Assembly (NCBI GenBank): GCA_022843465.1
Contig: JALHNO010000003.1
Span: 265,044-329,043, forward strand
Source of the DNA: Pseudomonadota bacterium
GTDB taxonomy: Bacteria; Pseudomonadota; Gammaproteobacteria; Xanthomonadales; Ahniellaceae
Reading direction: 5' to 3'
DNA: 64,000 bases
The stretch's first letter is position 1; each line of letters starts with the position of its first letter. The position numbers and the translations under genes were made by a program. Positions 35,679 through 44,796 of this stretch are shown in pieces. The notes under the pieces were generated by a model that was given only the letters and a program-made list of their open reading frames with translations, was not told where the DNA came from and did no database searches.

Positions 35679-36426
35679 CCGAGTCGGTAATCGAGACATT
35701 GTGGCAGCGCCCATGGGGCGCGACAGGTGAAGGATTGGAGCGAGCAATTCGGCTATGCGCAATCCCGGACCCCACGGTCGGCCCGCCTCGGGCCTCCGAG
35801 TCGGTAATCGAGACATTGTGGGAGCGCCCAGGGGGCGCGACAGGTGAAGGATTGGAGCGAGCAATTCGGCTCTGCGCCATCCCAGACCCCACGGTCGGCC
35901 CGCCTCGGGCCTCCCACAAATCTGCTGAGACTGGGTGGCAGCGCCCATGGGGCGCGACAGGTGAAGGATTGGAGCGAGCAATTCGGCTCTGCGCCATCCC
36001 AGACCCCACGGTCGGCCCGCCTCGGGCCTCCCACAAATCTGCTGAGACTGGGTGGCAGCGCCCATGGGGCGCGACAGGTGAAGGATTGGAGCGAGCAATT
36101 CGGCTCTGGGCAATCCCAGACCCCACGGTCGGCCCGCCTCGGGCCTCCCACAAATCTGCTGAGACCGGGTGGCAGCGCCCAGGGGGCGCGACAGGTGAAG
36201 GATCGGAGCGAGCAATTCGGCTCTGGGCAATCCCGGACCCCACGGTCGACCCGCCTCGGGCCTCCCACAAATCTGCTGAGACCGGGTGGCAGCGCCCAGG
36301 GGGCGCGACAGGTGAAGGATTGGAGCGAGCAATTCGGCTCTGCGCAATCCCGGACCCCACGGTCGGCCCGCCTCGGGCCTCCCACAAATATGCTGAGACC
36401 GGGTGGCAGCGCCCAGGGGGCGCGAC
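35679..36426. repeat. Tandem array of a 117-bp unit, about 6.4 copies, two hairpins per unit
   Basis: Units start at 35701, 35818, 35935, 36052, 36169 and 36286, exactly 117 bp apart, with a 22-bp partial left copy and a 24-bp partial right copy. Each unit has hairpin 1 (GCGCCC-A[T/G]G-GGGCGC, 35707-35721 in unit 1) and hairpin 2 (GGCCCG-CCT-CGGGCC). Variation is low: hairpin 1 varies only in its loop, and one base of hairpin 2 differs in unit 5. Unit 1 and the left flank end in a different 20-bp tail from units 2-6. The period is a multiple of three, so long open frames run through on both strands, but they show no protein-like features. The array fills the gap between rbsK and dusB. Confidence 0.97.
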
Positions 36427-36444
36427 CTGTACTTTGCAGCCAGC

Positions 36445-37413
36445 TCAGCCGCCAAACCGTTGCCGCAATTCTTCCCGGCTCGGCATCGACTCGGCGGCGC
36501 CGGGTTTCTCGACCGAGAGTGCGGCGACGCGGCCGGCCCGGCGGACGCTGTGCTCGAAGGGCTGTTCGTTTGCTGCATTGGCCAGGGCGGCGACCAGGCC
36601 GCCATTGAAGGCGTCACCGGCGCCGGTGGTATCGACGGCATTGGCTTTTTCGGCCGCGACGCGATAGCAGTCCTTGCGATCGCCGCGCGTTTTTCCTGCG
36701 GGATGCGAGACGAAGCAGCCGGCTGCGCCCAGGGTCAGCACGATGGTTCCGCCGTGCAGCTTGCGGCAGAGCGCATGCAGGCTGGCATCGTCGAGCTTGC
36801 CGAGCGAATCGACCATCGCGGTGATGCCGCGCGTGGCAAGCAGCAGGGCAGAAAACTCCGACTCATTCGGCGTCAGTACGTCCGCGAGATCGAGCAGTTC
36901 GCTGATCAGTTCGGGATGCACCGGCGCCGGATTGAATACGGTGAGTACCCCGGCCGAACGCGCCAGCGCGAGCGCACGCACCGAAGCGGCCGCCTGCACC
37001 TCACACTGCACCAGCACCGCGCGCGCGGATTCGATCAGGCGGCCGTGTTCGACGATGAAATCCGGCGCCAGCTGTGCGTTGGCACCGGGCGCCACCGCGA
37101 TCTGGTTCTGCGAACGCTTGTCGACCAGGACGGCGGCGGTACCCGTTGCCGCATGACCGCTGATCTGCCAGCGTGCATCGAGGCCGAAGCGTTCGGCGGT
37201 ACGCACGGCTTCTTCACCTGCCGCATCGGAACCACGGGCGCCGATGAAGACCACGCCCGCGCTCATCCGGTGTGCCGCCACCGCCTGATTGAATCCCTTG
37301 CCACCAGGTCCGGTGGAAAAGATCCCGAGTTGGGTTTCGCCTGGCGCGGGCAGTTTGCCCACGCGCCAGACGAAGTCCTGGTTGTACGAACCGACGACGA
37401 TGATGGAAGTCAT
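36445..37413 (-). CDS. rbsK: Ribokinase
   Basis: Ribokinase phosphorylates D-ribose to ribose 5-phosphate. The 322-residue PfkB-family protein has the ribokinase N-terminus IVVGSYNQDFVWRVGKLPAPGET, the substrate loop GPGGKGFNQAVAAHRMSA, and the catalytic DTTGAGDAFNGGLVAAL near residue 265. The ATG at 37413 is preceded by GGAGAGG at 6 bp. It lies 52 bp after nupC on the same strand, so the pair probably takes up nucleosides and uses their ribose. No nucleoside hydrolase is present in the window. Its stop lies 18 bp before the repeat array. Confidence 0.9.
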   Translation of the reverse strand: MTSIIVVGSYNQDFVWRVGKLPAPGETQLGIFSTGPGGKGFNQAVAAHRMSAGVVFIGARGSDAAGEEAVRTAERFGLDARWQISGHAATGTAAVLVDKRSQNQIAVAPGANAQLAPDFIVEHGRLIESARAVLVQCEVQAAASVRALALARSAGVLTVFNPAPVHPELISELLDLADVLTPNESEFSALLLATRGITAMVDSLGKLDDASLHALCRKLHGGTIVLTLGAAGCFVSHPAGKTRGDRKDCYRVAAEKANAVDTTGAGDAFNGGLVAALANAANEQPFEHSVRRAGRVAALSVEKPGAAESMPSREELRQRFGG

Positions 37414-37465
37414 CTGCTGCCTCTCCATGTGCTGAGGTCGGCGCCCGTGCTGGCCTCGTTCGGGA

Positions 37466-38827
37466 TTATTGGTATTGCGTGAGTACACCCGCGATGGTGG
37501 CGGTCATGAAGGTTGCCAGGGTGCCACCGAGCACGGCCAGCAGGCCCAGGCGCGCCAGATCGGCACGGCGTTCCGGTGCCAGTCCGCCGATGCCGCCGAT
37601 CTGGATCGCGATCGAGCTGAAGTTGGCAAAGCCACAGAGTGCATAGGTCAGGATCAACTTGGTATGTGCGCTGATCTGGCCGACGCCATCACCGACGGCG
37701 ACACCGGAGAGCTGCAGGTAGGCGACGAATTCGTTGACCACGATCTTCTGTCCGATCAGTCCGCCGGCGATCACGCAATCGTCCCAGGGAATGCCGATCA
37801 GCCAGGCGATCGGCGACAGCAGGGTGCCGAGGATGCTGCCGAGATTGATCGCGATCTGTGCATCGGCAGCGCGGTCGGTATTGATCCACGCGGTCAGGCC
37901 GGTGACATCCGCGCCCCAGCCGATGATCGCGTTGAGCAGGGCGATCAGGGCGATGAAGGCAAGCAGCATGGCGCCAATATTCAGCGCGAGCTTGAGGCCG
38001 TCGGCAGCGCCACCGGCGGCGGCGTCGATGACATTGGCGGTAGTGCGCTCGACTTCGACTTTCACCGTGCCGCGGGTCAGCGGCTCGCCGATTTCCGGAC
38101 GCAGGATCTTCGCAATCAGCAGGGTAGCCGGTGCCGCCATGATCGATGCCGCCAGGAAGTGCTTGGCGAACTCCTTCTGAGATTCCAGGTCCGGTCCGCC
38201 CAGCATCAGGATGTACGTTGCCATCACGCCACCGGCAATATGCGCCATGCCGCCGATCATCATGGTCAGCAGTTCGGACTCGGTCATCCGCGCGATGTAG
38301 GGGCGCACGGTCAGCGGTGCCTCGGTCTGGCCGATGAAGACGCTGGCGCAGACGCTGGTGGTTTCGGCACCGGATACGCGCATCACCTTGGTGATCGCCC
38401 AGGCCATCCATTTGACGATCCACTGCATCACGCCGAGGTGATACAGCACGCCCATGAAGGCTGCGAAGAAAATTACCGTGGGCAGCACCTGGAACGCGAA
38501 GATGAAACTGTAGCGCTGCCAGGCATTGGGGTCGGTCTCACCGGCGCCGAGCGCCATTGCACCACCGAACGCGCGCTGGTCGATCAAGGCGCCGAAGATC
38601 ATCCGCGAGCCTTCATTGGTGAAACTGGCCAGCTTGACGAAGCCTTCGGCCAAGGTCTCGAACACCATGGCGCCGAAGGGCGTCAGCAGGACCAGGGCGG
38701 CAAACCCGATCTGCAACAGGACGCCGGTCCCCACCAGCTTCCAGTCGACCAGACGACGATTGTTCGAAAACGCCAGCGCGATTGCCAACAGGCAGCTGAG
38801 ACCAAACAGGCCAAACAGAACAGACAT
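37466..38827 (-). CDS. nupC: Concentrative nucleoside transporter (NupC/CNT family)
   Basis: This 453-residue inner-membrane protein belongs to the concentrative nucleoside transporter family, which imports nucleosides with protons or sodium. The sequence has the family's re-entrant and unwound-helix motifs, including [43 protein letters not shown] and [16 protein letters not shown], and the C-terminal [24 protein letters not shown]. The ATG at 38827 is preferred to a TTG six bases upstream. It is upstream of and co-directional with rbsK, consistent with nucleoside scavenging. No operator is evident in the short gap to the next gene upstream. Confidence 0.94.
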   Translation of the reverse strand: MSVLFGLFGLSCLLAIALAFSNNRRLVDWKLVGTGVLLQIGFAALVLLTPFGAMVFETLAEGFVKLASFTNEGSRMIFGALIDQRAFGGAMALGAGETDPNAWQRYSFIFAFQVLPTVIFFAAFMGVLYHLGVMQWIVKWMAWAITKVMRVSGAETTSVCASVFIGQTEAPLTVRPYIARMTESELLTMMIGGMAHIAGGVMATYILMLGGPDLESQKEFAKHFLAASIMAAPATLLIAKILRPEIGEPLTRGTVKVEVERTTANVIDAAAGGAADGLKLALNIGAMLLAFIALIALLNAIIGWGADVTGLTAWINTDRAADAQIAINLGSILGTLLSPIAWLIGIPWDDCVIAGGLIGQKIVVNEFVAYLQLSGVAVGDGVGQISAHTKLILTYALCGFANFSSIAIQIGGIGGLAPERRADLARLGLLAVLGGTLATFMTATIAGVLTQYQ

Positions 38828-38888
38828 GATCAAGCGAACTCTCCCCGGTATCGATGAGCCATCACTGCCAACGTGGTATCAGGGCAGG

Positions 38889-40031
38889 CTAGCCGGAAGC
38901 AGCGGTCGCGGCAACGGGGGCGAAGGCTTCGGAGTCGCAGCGGTCGCGCTGATCGTCGTCCAGAAAGTGCCTGCGCTGACCGTCTTCGACCGGAGGCACG
39001 ATGCGCGCTGGCAGTTGCGCACCCCGTTCGGCTGCCAGCCGCTCCGCCTTCAGTACCTGTGTCGCGTCGGCTCGCGTTCGTGCCTCCGCGATCAGCTCCT
39101 CCATCGTGGCCGGTTTGCCGCGCCAGCCATCCCGTGGTCCGCTGCGCGGAGCCAGTCCGCGACTGTGTGCAAGCAGCAGGTTGGCAAGCTCCTCCACCAC
39201 ATTGGGACCGGTCGCTTGCGCGATGAGGTCCACAAACATCTCCTCCTCTGCTGGCGCATAGGCGCGAGTCAGGGCCAATAAGGCCTCCGCGTCTCCCGCC
39301 AGGGCAGCACGCTGGGCCATCCCCTCTGCCTCGTGACGATAAATTTCAAGCTCCGGCAACATGGCGAGCGAGTTGCGGATCCGAAAGACGTCGCCCGATG
39401 CATACATCGACATTGAACGGAGATGACCGGCGAGTGCGGCTTGACGCCAGTAGCGGATCTGCTCATTGGGGTCGGACGCGGTCACACCAGCGCAGTGCGT
39501 GCTGGCGTCAAGCGCACTTTGATTGAACCGGTCCATCCGTTTGAAATAGTCCCGGGTGTTGGGATCGGTCTGGTCGCCCATGGCCTTCTGCACCTGAGGT
39601 CGCTGTGCCTCCATGCGCTGCGCTACCGATAGCTGTACGCCGACCAATTCGCATCGGCGCAGCTCCGCCGCGATCCGGCACGCCGCACGCGCATCACCGG
39701 CATCGGCGCGGCGACGGAGCTCATCCAGGATTTCGGACAGCGGCACATCGTGCGCGGGCAGGGGCACGCTGGCCGCGGCTGCGATGATGCCGGGCTGTGC
39801 ACGGGCGGTCCGGGAAGCCGGGGTCACAGTGGCCGGCGATCCATCCTCAGCCGGCATTTTCTCTTCCGCAGTTCCCGCGGTCACCGAGTCCTCTGCTTCG
39901 GTCGGCTGCTGAAGGTTGCCCGCAGCTTTTGCTTCGGGCATAGCCGGGGCGGAGGGCCAGAGCACGCGCACGGACAAGGCGAGGGCGCTGATCGCGAGCA
40001 GGCCAAGAAGTACGGTTCGGGTTCGGCTCAT
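38889..40031 (-). CDS. Hypothetical membrane-anchored protein
   Basis: I do not recognise a named family. The 380-residue protein has an N-terminal membrane anchor or signal (MSRTRTVLLGLLAISALALSVRVLW) and a low-complexity Ala/Glu/Thr-rich linker to about residue 90. A helical region follows with patterns such as RADAGDARAACRIAAELRRCE and YWRQAALAGHLRSMSMYASGD that recall Sel1-like repeats. Similar proteins of unknown function are common in Lysobacterales. It reads in the same direction as nupC-rbsK with a 61-bp gap and may be the first gene of that unit, but functional linkage is not evident. Confidence 0.72.
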   Translation of the reverse strand: MSRTRTVLLGLLAISALALSVRVLWPSAPAMPEAKAAGNLQQPTEAEDSVTAGTAEEKMPAEDGSPATVTPASRTARAQPGIIAAAASVPLPAHDVPLSEILDELRRRADAGDARAACRIAAELRRCELVGVQLSVAQRMEAQRPQVQKAMGDQTDPNTRDYFKRMDRFNQSALDASTHCAGVTASDPNEQIRYWRQAALAGHLRSMSMYASGDVFRIRNSLAMLPELEIYRHEAEGMAQRAALAGDAEALLALTRAYAPAEEEMFVDLIAQATGPNVVEELANLLLAHSRGLAPRSGPRDGWRGKPATMEELIAEARTRADATQVLKAERLAAERGAQLPARIVPPVEDGQRRHFLDDDQRDRCDSEAFAPVAATAASG

Positions 40032-40213
40032 TCTGGATTCCGGATGGCGGTGGTCATGGCCTGGTCAGCGGACTGATAGCGCGCATTGTCTCGCTGCAAC
40101 ATTCTTCAGGTACCGCTCGGCGGGCAGGCCGGATATTGTAGTCGAGGCGTGGCGACTCGATGAACGCGCCGCCCGCATCCAGGCCCTCCGCGGCCCAAGT
40201 CAGGAGCAATGTG

Positions 40214-41194
40214 ATGGAACATGAGATGCAGTATCGCCGGCTGGGTGCCTCCGGGCTGAAGATATCGGCGCTTTCATTCGGCAGCTGGGCCACCTTTGGC
40301 GCGGCCGCAGGGCGCAAGGAGGCGCGCGAACTGTGCGCGCTCGCCCATGATCGCGGCATCAATTTTTTCGACAACGCCGAGACCTATTCCAATGGCGAGT
40401 CCGAGCGCATCATGGGCGATGTGCTGGGCGATCTGCGCCTGAGTCGCGACAGCTACTGCGTGTCGAGCAAGGTGTTCTTCGGTTCGGTGGAGGCGCCGCG
40501 GCCGACCCAGCATGGACTTTCGCGCAAGCACATCCACGATGCCTGCGAGCAGGCGCTGCAGCGTCTGCGGGTGGATTATCTCGATCTATTCTTCTGCCAT
40601 CGGCCCGATCCGGAGGTGCCGATGCAGGAAATCGTCAGCACGATGGATCGGCTGATACGCCAGGGCAAGGTGCTCTACTGGGGAACCAGCGAGTGGAGTG
40701 CCAAGGAAATTGCCGAGGCGGTGGAGGTCGCCCGCGCGATGCATTTCGAATTGCCGACGATGGAACAGCCGCAGTACAGCCTGCTGCATCGCGCCCGCGT
40801 CGAGGTTGAATACGCACCGCTGTATGCCGACATCGGCCTCGGCACCACGATCTGGTCGCCGCTGGCCTCGGGCCTGCTGACCGGCAAATACAACCAGGGC
40901 GTGCCGGCCGATTCGCGGCTGGCTACCGAGGGCTATCAGTGGCTGCAGAAACTCGTGCTCAGCGACGATAAGAATCGGATCGAAGGCGTGGTCAGGTTGC
41001 AGGCGATTGCCGAGGAACTCGGCTGCACATCGGCGCAGCTGGCGATCGCCTGGTGTCTGCTCAACCCACGCGTATCCAGCGTGATCCTGGGTGCCACCCG
41101 GACCAGCCAGTTGGTAGAAAATCTGGGCGCACTAGGCGTAGTAGAGCGCATCGACGACACCATCAAGGCACGCATCGAAGCCTGCTTCGGATAA
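40214..41194 (+). CDS. Aldo/keto reductase, potassium-channel beta-subunit-like
   Basis: This 326-residue cytoplasmic oxidoreductase has the aldo/keto reductase barrel. Its sequence starts with YRRLGASGLKISALSFGSW, and the catalytic Asp and Tyr lie in INFFDNAETYSNGESE. The Lys is in YCVSSKVFF, and YLDLFFCHRPDPEVPMQEI provides the His. The cofactor-binding C-terminal part has SVILGATRTSQLVENL. Overall it resembles the Kv-beta branch of the family, whose bacterial members reduce various aldehydes and ketones with NADPH. The ATG at 40214 follows AGGAG at 7 bp. It is divergent from the preceding gene and convergent with dnaE. Confidence 0.9.
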   Translation: MEHEMQYRRLGASGLKISALSFGSWATFGAAAGRKEARELCALAHDRGINFFDNAETYSNGESERIMGDVLGDLRLSRDSYCVSSKVFFGSVEAPRPTQHGLSRKHIHDACEQALQRLRVDYLDLFFCHRPDPEVPMQEIVSTMDRLIRQGKVLYWGTSEWSAKEIAEAVEVARAMHFELPTMEQPQYSLLHRARVEVEYAPLYADIGLGTTIWSPLASGLLTGKYNQGVPADSRLATEGYQWLQKLVLSDDKNRIEGVVRLQAIAEELGCTSAQLAIAWCLLNPRVSSVILGATRTSQLVENLGALGVVERIDDTIKARIEACFG

Positions 41195-41222
41195 TCGGTG
41201 GCGCGACAGAGTGAGTCGAAGT

Positions 41223-44200
41223 TCAGCTGCTGGTCGCGCGCATCAGGGAAACCTCGACTGCCTCGACACCCGGCAACTGGCCCAGTGACTCGATCAGTTC
41301 CGGCACTACCCGCACCCGCCAGTCGTCGCCGAGCTGCAACTCGGCTTCGACATCGGCGGTGCGCACCAGCATGCGCACCGGCGACATGCCGAAGCGCAGC
41401 AACTTCAGATTACGGGCGATGTCATCGACCAGCGTTGGCGCCGGCTGATTCAGGCGTAGCCGGATACCGCGACTGAAGCGCTCGAGTGCCTGCGCGATCG
41501 ACCATACATTGCGCACGCGAATCTGGAATCCGCCGCTGAATTCGTCCGGGCTGAGCGCGCCGTCGATCACCACGACCTGATCCTTGACCAGCTGCGCGGC
41601 GAACTCGGTGAGTGCCTCACGATAAAGCGCGATCTCGACGCGACCGCTGGCGTCTTCGATCTGGGCGAACGCCATGCTCTCGCCGCGTCGGCGCAGTGCG
41701 CTCGGGATCACGCCGCCAAGAATGATGGGCAGTTCCTGCCTGCCTCGATTGCGCTCAAGCTGCGACTGACCGTTGCGCCAGGCGTTCTCGATGTCGCCGA
41801 TGGGGCAGGTCACCAACTGGCGCAACCAGTTCTGGTAGGCATCGGCGGGATGACCACTGAGATAGTGGCCCAGGGTATCGCGTTCGCCATTGAGGATCTG
41901 GATCAGCGGCCACTCGGGCAATCGGGTGATGCGCACCGGCGCCGCTTCGGATCGCGCACCGCCAAAGATGTCGACCTGGCCGGCAGCGCTGTTGCGCATT
42001 TGTTGTTCGGCCGCCTTCATTGCTTCCGGTGCATGGTTCATCAGGGTGGCGCGGGTCTCGCCAAAGCCATCACAGGCGCCGGCCTGGATCAGGGCCTCCA
42101 GCACGCGCTTGTTGAGCTTGCCGGGATCGACACGGGCGCAGACGTCGGCAAGATCACGAAACGCACCGCCGCGATTGCGCTCGTCGACGATCGCCTCGCA
42201 GGCGGCCTGGCCGGCACCCTTGATGGCGCCGAGGCCGTAGAGCACCCGGCCATCGTCGCAGGCTTCGAACTTGTAGCCACTGGAATTGATGTCCGGCCGC
42301 AACACCTCGAGCTTGTGGGCGCGGGCATCGTCGAGAAATCCGACCAGCTTGTCGGTGTTGTCCATGTCCGAGGACAGCACCGCCGCCATGAATTCGGCGG
42401 GGTAGTGCGCCTTCAGCCACGCGGTCTGGTAGGTGAGCAGGGCATAGGCGGCCGAGTGGGATTTGTTGAATCCGTACTCGGCGAATTTCTCCATCAGGTC
42501 AAAGATGCCGCGTGCCTGGCCGGCATCGACACCCTGCGCGGCAGCGCCCTTCTCGAAGATGCTGCGCTGTTCGGCCATTTCCTCGGCCTTCTTCTTGCCC
42601 ATCGCGCGTCGCAGCAGATCGGCACCGCCGAGCGTGAATCCGGCCAGTACCTGGGCGATCTGCATCACCTGTTCCTGATAGACGATCACGCCATAGGTCG
42701 GCTTGAGGATCGGTTCCAGCAGGGGGTGCGGATAGCTGACGGCGCTGCGCCCGTGCTTGCGCGCGATGAAGTCATCGACCATGCCCGACTGCAGCGGTCC
42801 GGGCCGGAACAGCGCGACCAGGGCGATGATGTCCTCGAAGGTGTCCGGCTGCAGCTTGCGCACCAGGTCCTTCATGCCGCGCGACTCGAGCTGAAACACC
42901 GCCGTTGTCATATGCGTCTTCAGCAGCGCAAAGGTCGGTTCGTCGAACATCGACAGGGTGGTGATGTCGATTGGCGCCTCACCCTTGCCGGCGCGACGTG
43001 CATTGATCGCCTTGACCGCCCAGTCGATGATGGTGAGCGTGCGCAGGCCGAGAAAATCGAACTTCACCAGACCAGCGGCTTCGACATCGTCCTTGTCGAA
43101 CTGGGTGACGACGCCTTCGCCTTCGTCGATGCAATAGAGCGGCGAGAAGTCGGTCAGATCCGAAGGCGAGATCACCACGCCGCCGGCGTGCTTGCCAGCA
43201 TTGCGGGTCAGGTCTTCGAGCTTCTGCGCCAACTCCATCAAGGTGGCGACCTCTTCTTCCGCCTCGATCCGCTGTTGCAGTTCCGGGGTTTCCGCGATCG
43301 CCTTTTCGAGCGTGATGCCCAGCGTCATCGGAATCAGCTTGGCGATGCTGTCGACATGGCCGTAGCTCATGCCGAGTACGCGGCCGGTATCGCGCACCAC
43401 CGCCTTGGCCGCCATCGTGCCGTAGGTGATGATCTGGCTGACCCGGTCACGGCCGTACTTGTCGGCCACGTAGTCGATCACGCGGTCGCGACCTTCCATG
43501 CAGAAGTCGATATCGAAGTCCGGCATCGATACGCGCTCGGGATTCAGGAAGCGCTCGAACAGCAGGTCATAGGGCAGGGGATCGAGATCGGTGATGCCGA
43601 GCGCATAGGCCACCAGCGAACCGGCACCCGAGCCGCGGCCCGGCCCGACCGGAATGCCATTGCGCTTGGCCCAGTTGATGAAGTCGGCAACGATCAGGAA
43701 GTAGCCGGGGAATCCCATCTTGTTGATCACGTCCAGCTCGCTGCCGAGCCGTTCGTGATAATCGGCCTCGGTGTAACCGGGTCCGGGACCATGGTGCTGC
43801 AGTCGATCCACAAGCCCGCGCTCGGCATCGCTGCGGATGAAACTCTCCAGCGTATGTTCGCTGGGAACCGGAAACGCCGGCAGATAATATTTGCCGAAGC
43901 TCAGTTCGACATTGCAGCGCTTCGCCAGTTCGGTGGCATTTTCCAGCGTGCCCGGCAGGTCGGTGAACAACTCGGCCATTTCGGCCGACGATTTCAGATA
44001 CTGCTCGGGTGTGTATTCGCGCGGACGCTTGGGGTCGTTGAGCACGCGACCGGTGGAGATGCAGACCCTTGCCTCGTGTGCCTCGAAGTCCTCGCGGCCG
44101 AGAAAGCGCACGTTGTTGCTGGCGACCACCGGCAGTTGCAGGCGATCGGCGAGATGCAGACTGCGCTGCAGTACGGACTCCTCGTCGGCCTGGCCCAGGC

Positions 44201-44693
44201 GCAGCACTTCCAGATAGACGCGATCATCGAAGGCCAGCTGCCACTCGCGCAGACAGCGTTCGGCCTTGCCATCCTCGGGACAGCGCGCCACATCGGAGTG
44301 CGGGCCGAGCAGGACGAACAGATCGGCATTCTGTCGCAGCAGTTCCGCCCGCGGCACACTGACCCGCGCGGTTCGACTGCGTCTGCGGTAGGCATCCGAC
44401 AGCAGGCGGGAGAGGCGCAGATAGCCGTCGCGATTGCGGCAGAGCACGGTTGCGCGGAATTCCTCCTCGTTGCCGCTGCTGATCCAGAGATCGCAGCCGA
44501 CGATCGGCTTGATGCCCGATTTCTCCGCCTCACGGTAGAACTTGACCAGGGCAAACAGGTTGTTGTCGTCGGTCATCGCGACGGCCGGCAGTCCCTGCTT
44601 GCGGCAGGCGGCCATCAGCTCGGCAATGCGGATCGTCGAGTCACTCAGCGAGTACTCGGTATGCAGATGCAGGTGGCTGAACTGCTGGCTCAT
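41223..44693 (-). CDS. dnaE: DNA polymerase III alpha subunit (DnaE)
   Basis: DnaE is the replicative polymerase subunit. The 1156-residue protein, near the length of E. coli DnaE, begins with a PHP domain (FSHLHLHTEYSLSDSTIRI). The palm contains GPGRGSGAGSLVAYALGITDLDPLPYDLLFERFLNPERVSMPDFDIDF with two catalytic Asp residues. LVKFDFLGLRTLTIID supplies the third. Helix-hairpin-helix and OB-fold regions follow (GQVDIFGG, AFAQIEDASGRVEIALY). The start ATG at 44693 gives a natural N-terminus. In many gammaproteobacteria dnaE sits with lpxB-rnhB-accA; here it lies between a prolyl oligopeptidase gene and an aldo/keto reductase gene. Confidence 0.98.
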   Translation of the reverse strand: MSQQFSHLHLHTEYSLSDSTIRIAELMAACRKQGLPAVAMTDDNNLFALVKFYREAEKSGIKPIVGCDLWISSGNEEEFRATVLCRNRDGYLRLSRLLSDAYRRRSRTARVSVPRAELLRQNADLFVLLGPHSDVARCPEDGKAERCLREWQLAFDDRVYLEVLRLGQADEESVLQRSLHLADRLQLPVVASNNVRFLGREDFEAHEARVCISTGRVLNDPKRPREYTPEQYLKSSAEMAELFTDLPGTLENATELAKRCNVELSFGKYYLPAFPVPSEHTLESFIRSDAERGLVDRLQHHGPGPGYTEADYHERLGSELDVINKMGFPGYFLIVADFINWAKRNGIPVGPGRGSGAGSLVAYALGITDLDPLPYDLLFERFLNPERVSMPDFDIDFCMEGRDRVIDYVADKYGRDRVSQIITYGTMAAKAVVRDTGRVLGMSYGHVDSIAKLIPMTLGITLEKAIAETPELQQRIEAEEEVATLMELAQKLEDLTRNAGKHAGGVVISPSDLTDFSPLYCIDEGEGVVTQFDKDDVEAAGLVKFDFLGLRTLTIIDWAVKAINARRAGKGEAPIDITTLSMFDEPTFALLKTHMTTAVFQLESRGMKDLVRKLQPDTFEDIIALVALFRPGPLQSGMVDDFIARKHGRSAVSYPHPLLEPILKPTYGVIVYQEQVMQIAQVLAGFTLGGADLLRRAMGKKKAEEMAEQRSIFEKGAAAQGVDAGQARGIFDLMEKFAEYGFNKSHSAAYALLTYQTAWLKAHYPAEFMAAVLSSDMDNTDKLVGFLDDARAHKLEVLRPDINSSGYKFEACDDGRVLYGLGAIKGAGQAACEAIVDERNRGGAFRDLADVCARVDPGKLNKRVLEALIQAGACDGFGETRATLMNHAPEAMKAAEQQMRNSAAGQVDIFGGARSEAAPVRITRLPEWPLIQILNGERDTLGHYLSGHPADAYQNWLRQLVTCPIGDIENAWRNGQSQLERNRGRQELPIILGGVIPSALRRRGESMAFAQIEDASGRVEIALYREALTEFAAQLVKDQVVVIDGALSPDEFSGGFQIRVRNVWSIAQALERFSRGIRLRLNQPAPTLVDDIARNLKLLRFGMSPVRMLVRTADVEAELQLGDDWRVRVVPELIESLGQLPGVEAVEVSLMRATSS

Positions 44694-44750
44694 GAATTGG
44701 ACAATCTGCGTGGTGATGCGGCGCGCGGGAAGATCGGTTCTGGCGAGCGA

Positions 44751-44777
44751 GGCGCCAGCGCACTGCGCGCTGGCGCC
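44751..44777 (-). terminator. Strong hairpin between the prolyl oligopeptidase gene and dnaE
   Basis: A perfect 11-bp stem (GGCGCCAGCGC / GCGCTGGCGCC) with a 5-nt loop lies 20 bp after the oligopeptidase stop and 58 bp before the dnaE start. It could end oligopeptidase transcription. No T-run follows in the minus direction. The stem core resembles the hairpins at 25767 and 30753. Confidence 0.6.
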
Positions 44778-44796
44778 CGATGGGCAGGCCCTTGCC

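Noticed and set aside
35679..36426. CRISPR array
   Set aside because: Units are 117 bp, contiguous and nearly identical throughout, with no unique spacers and no cas genes in the window.
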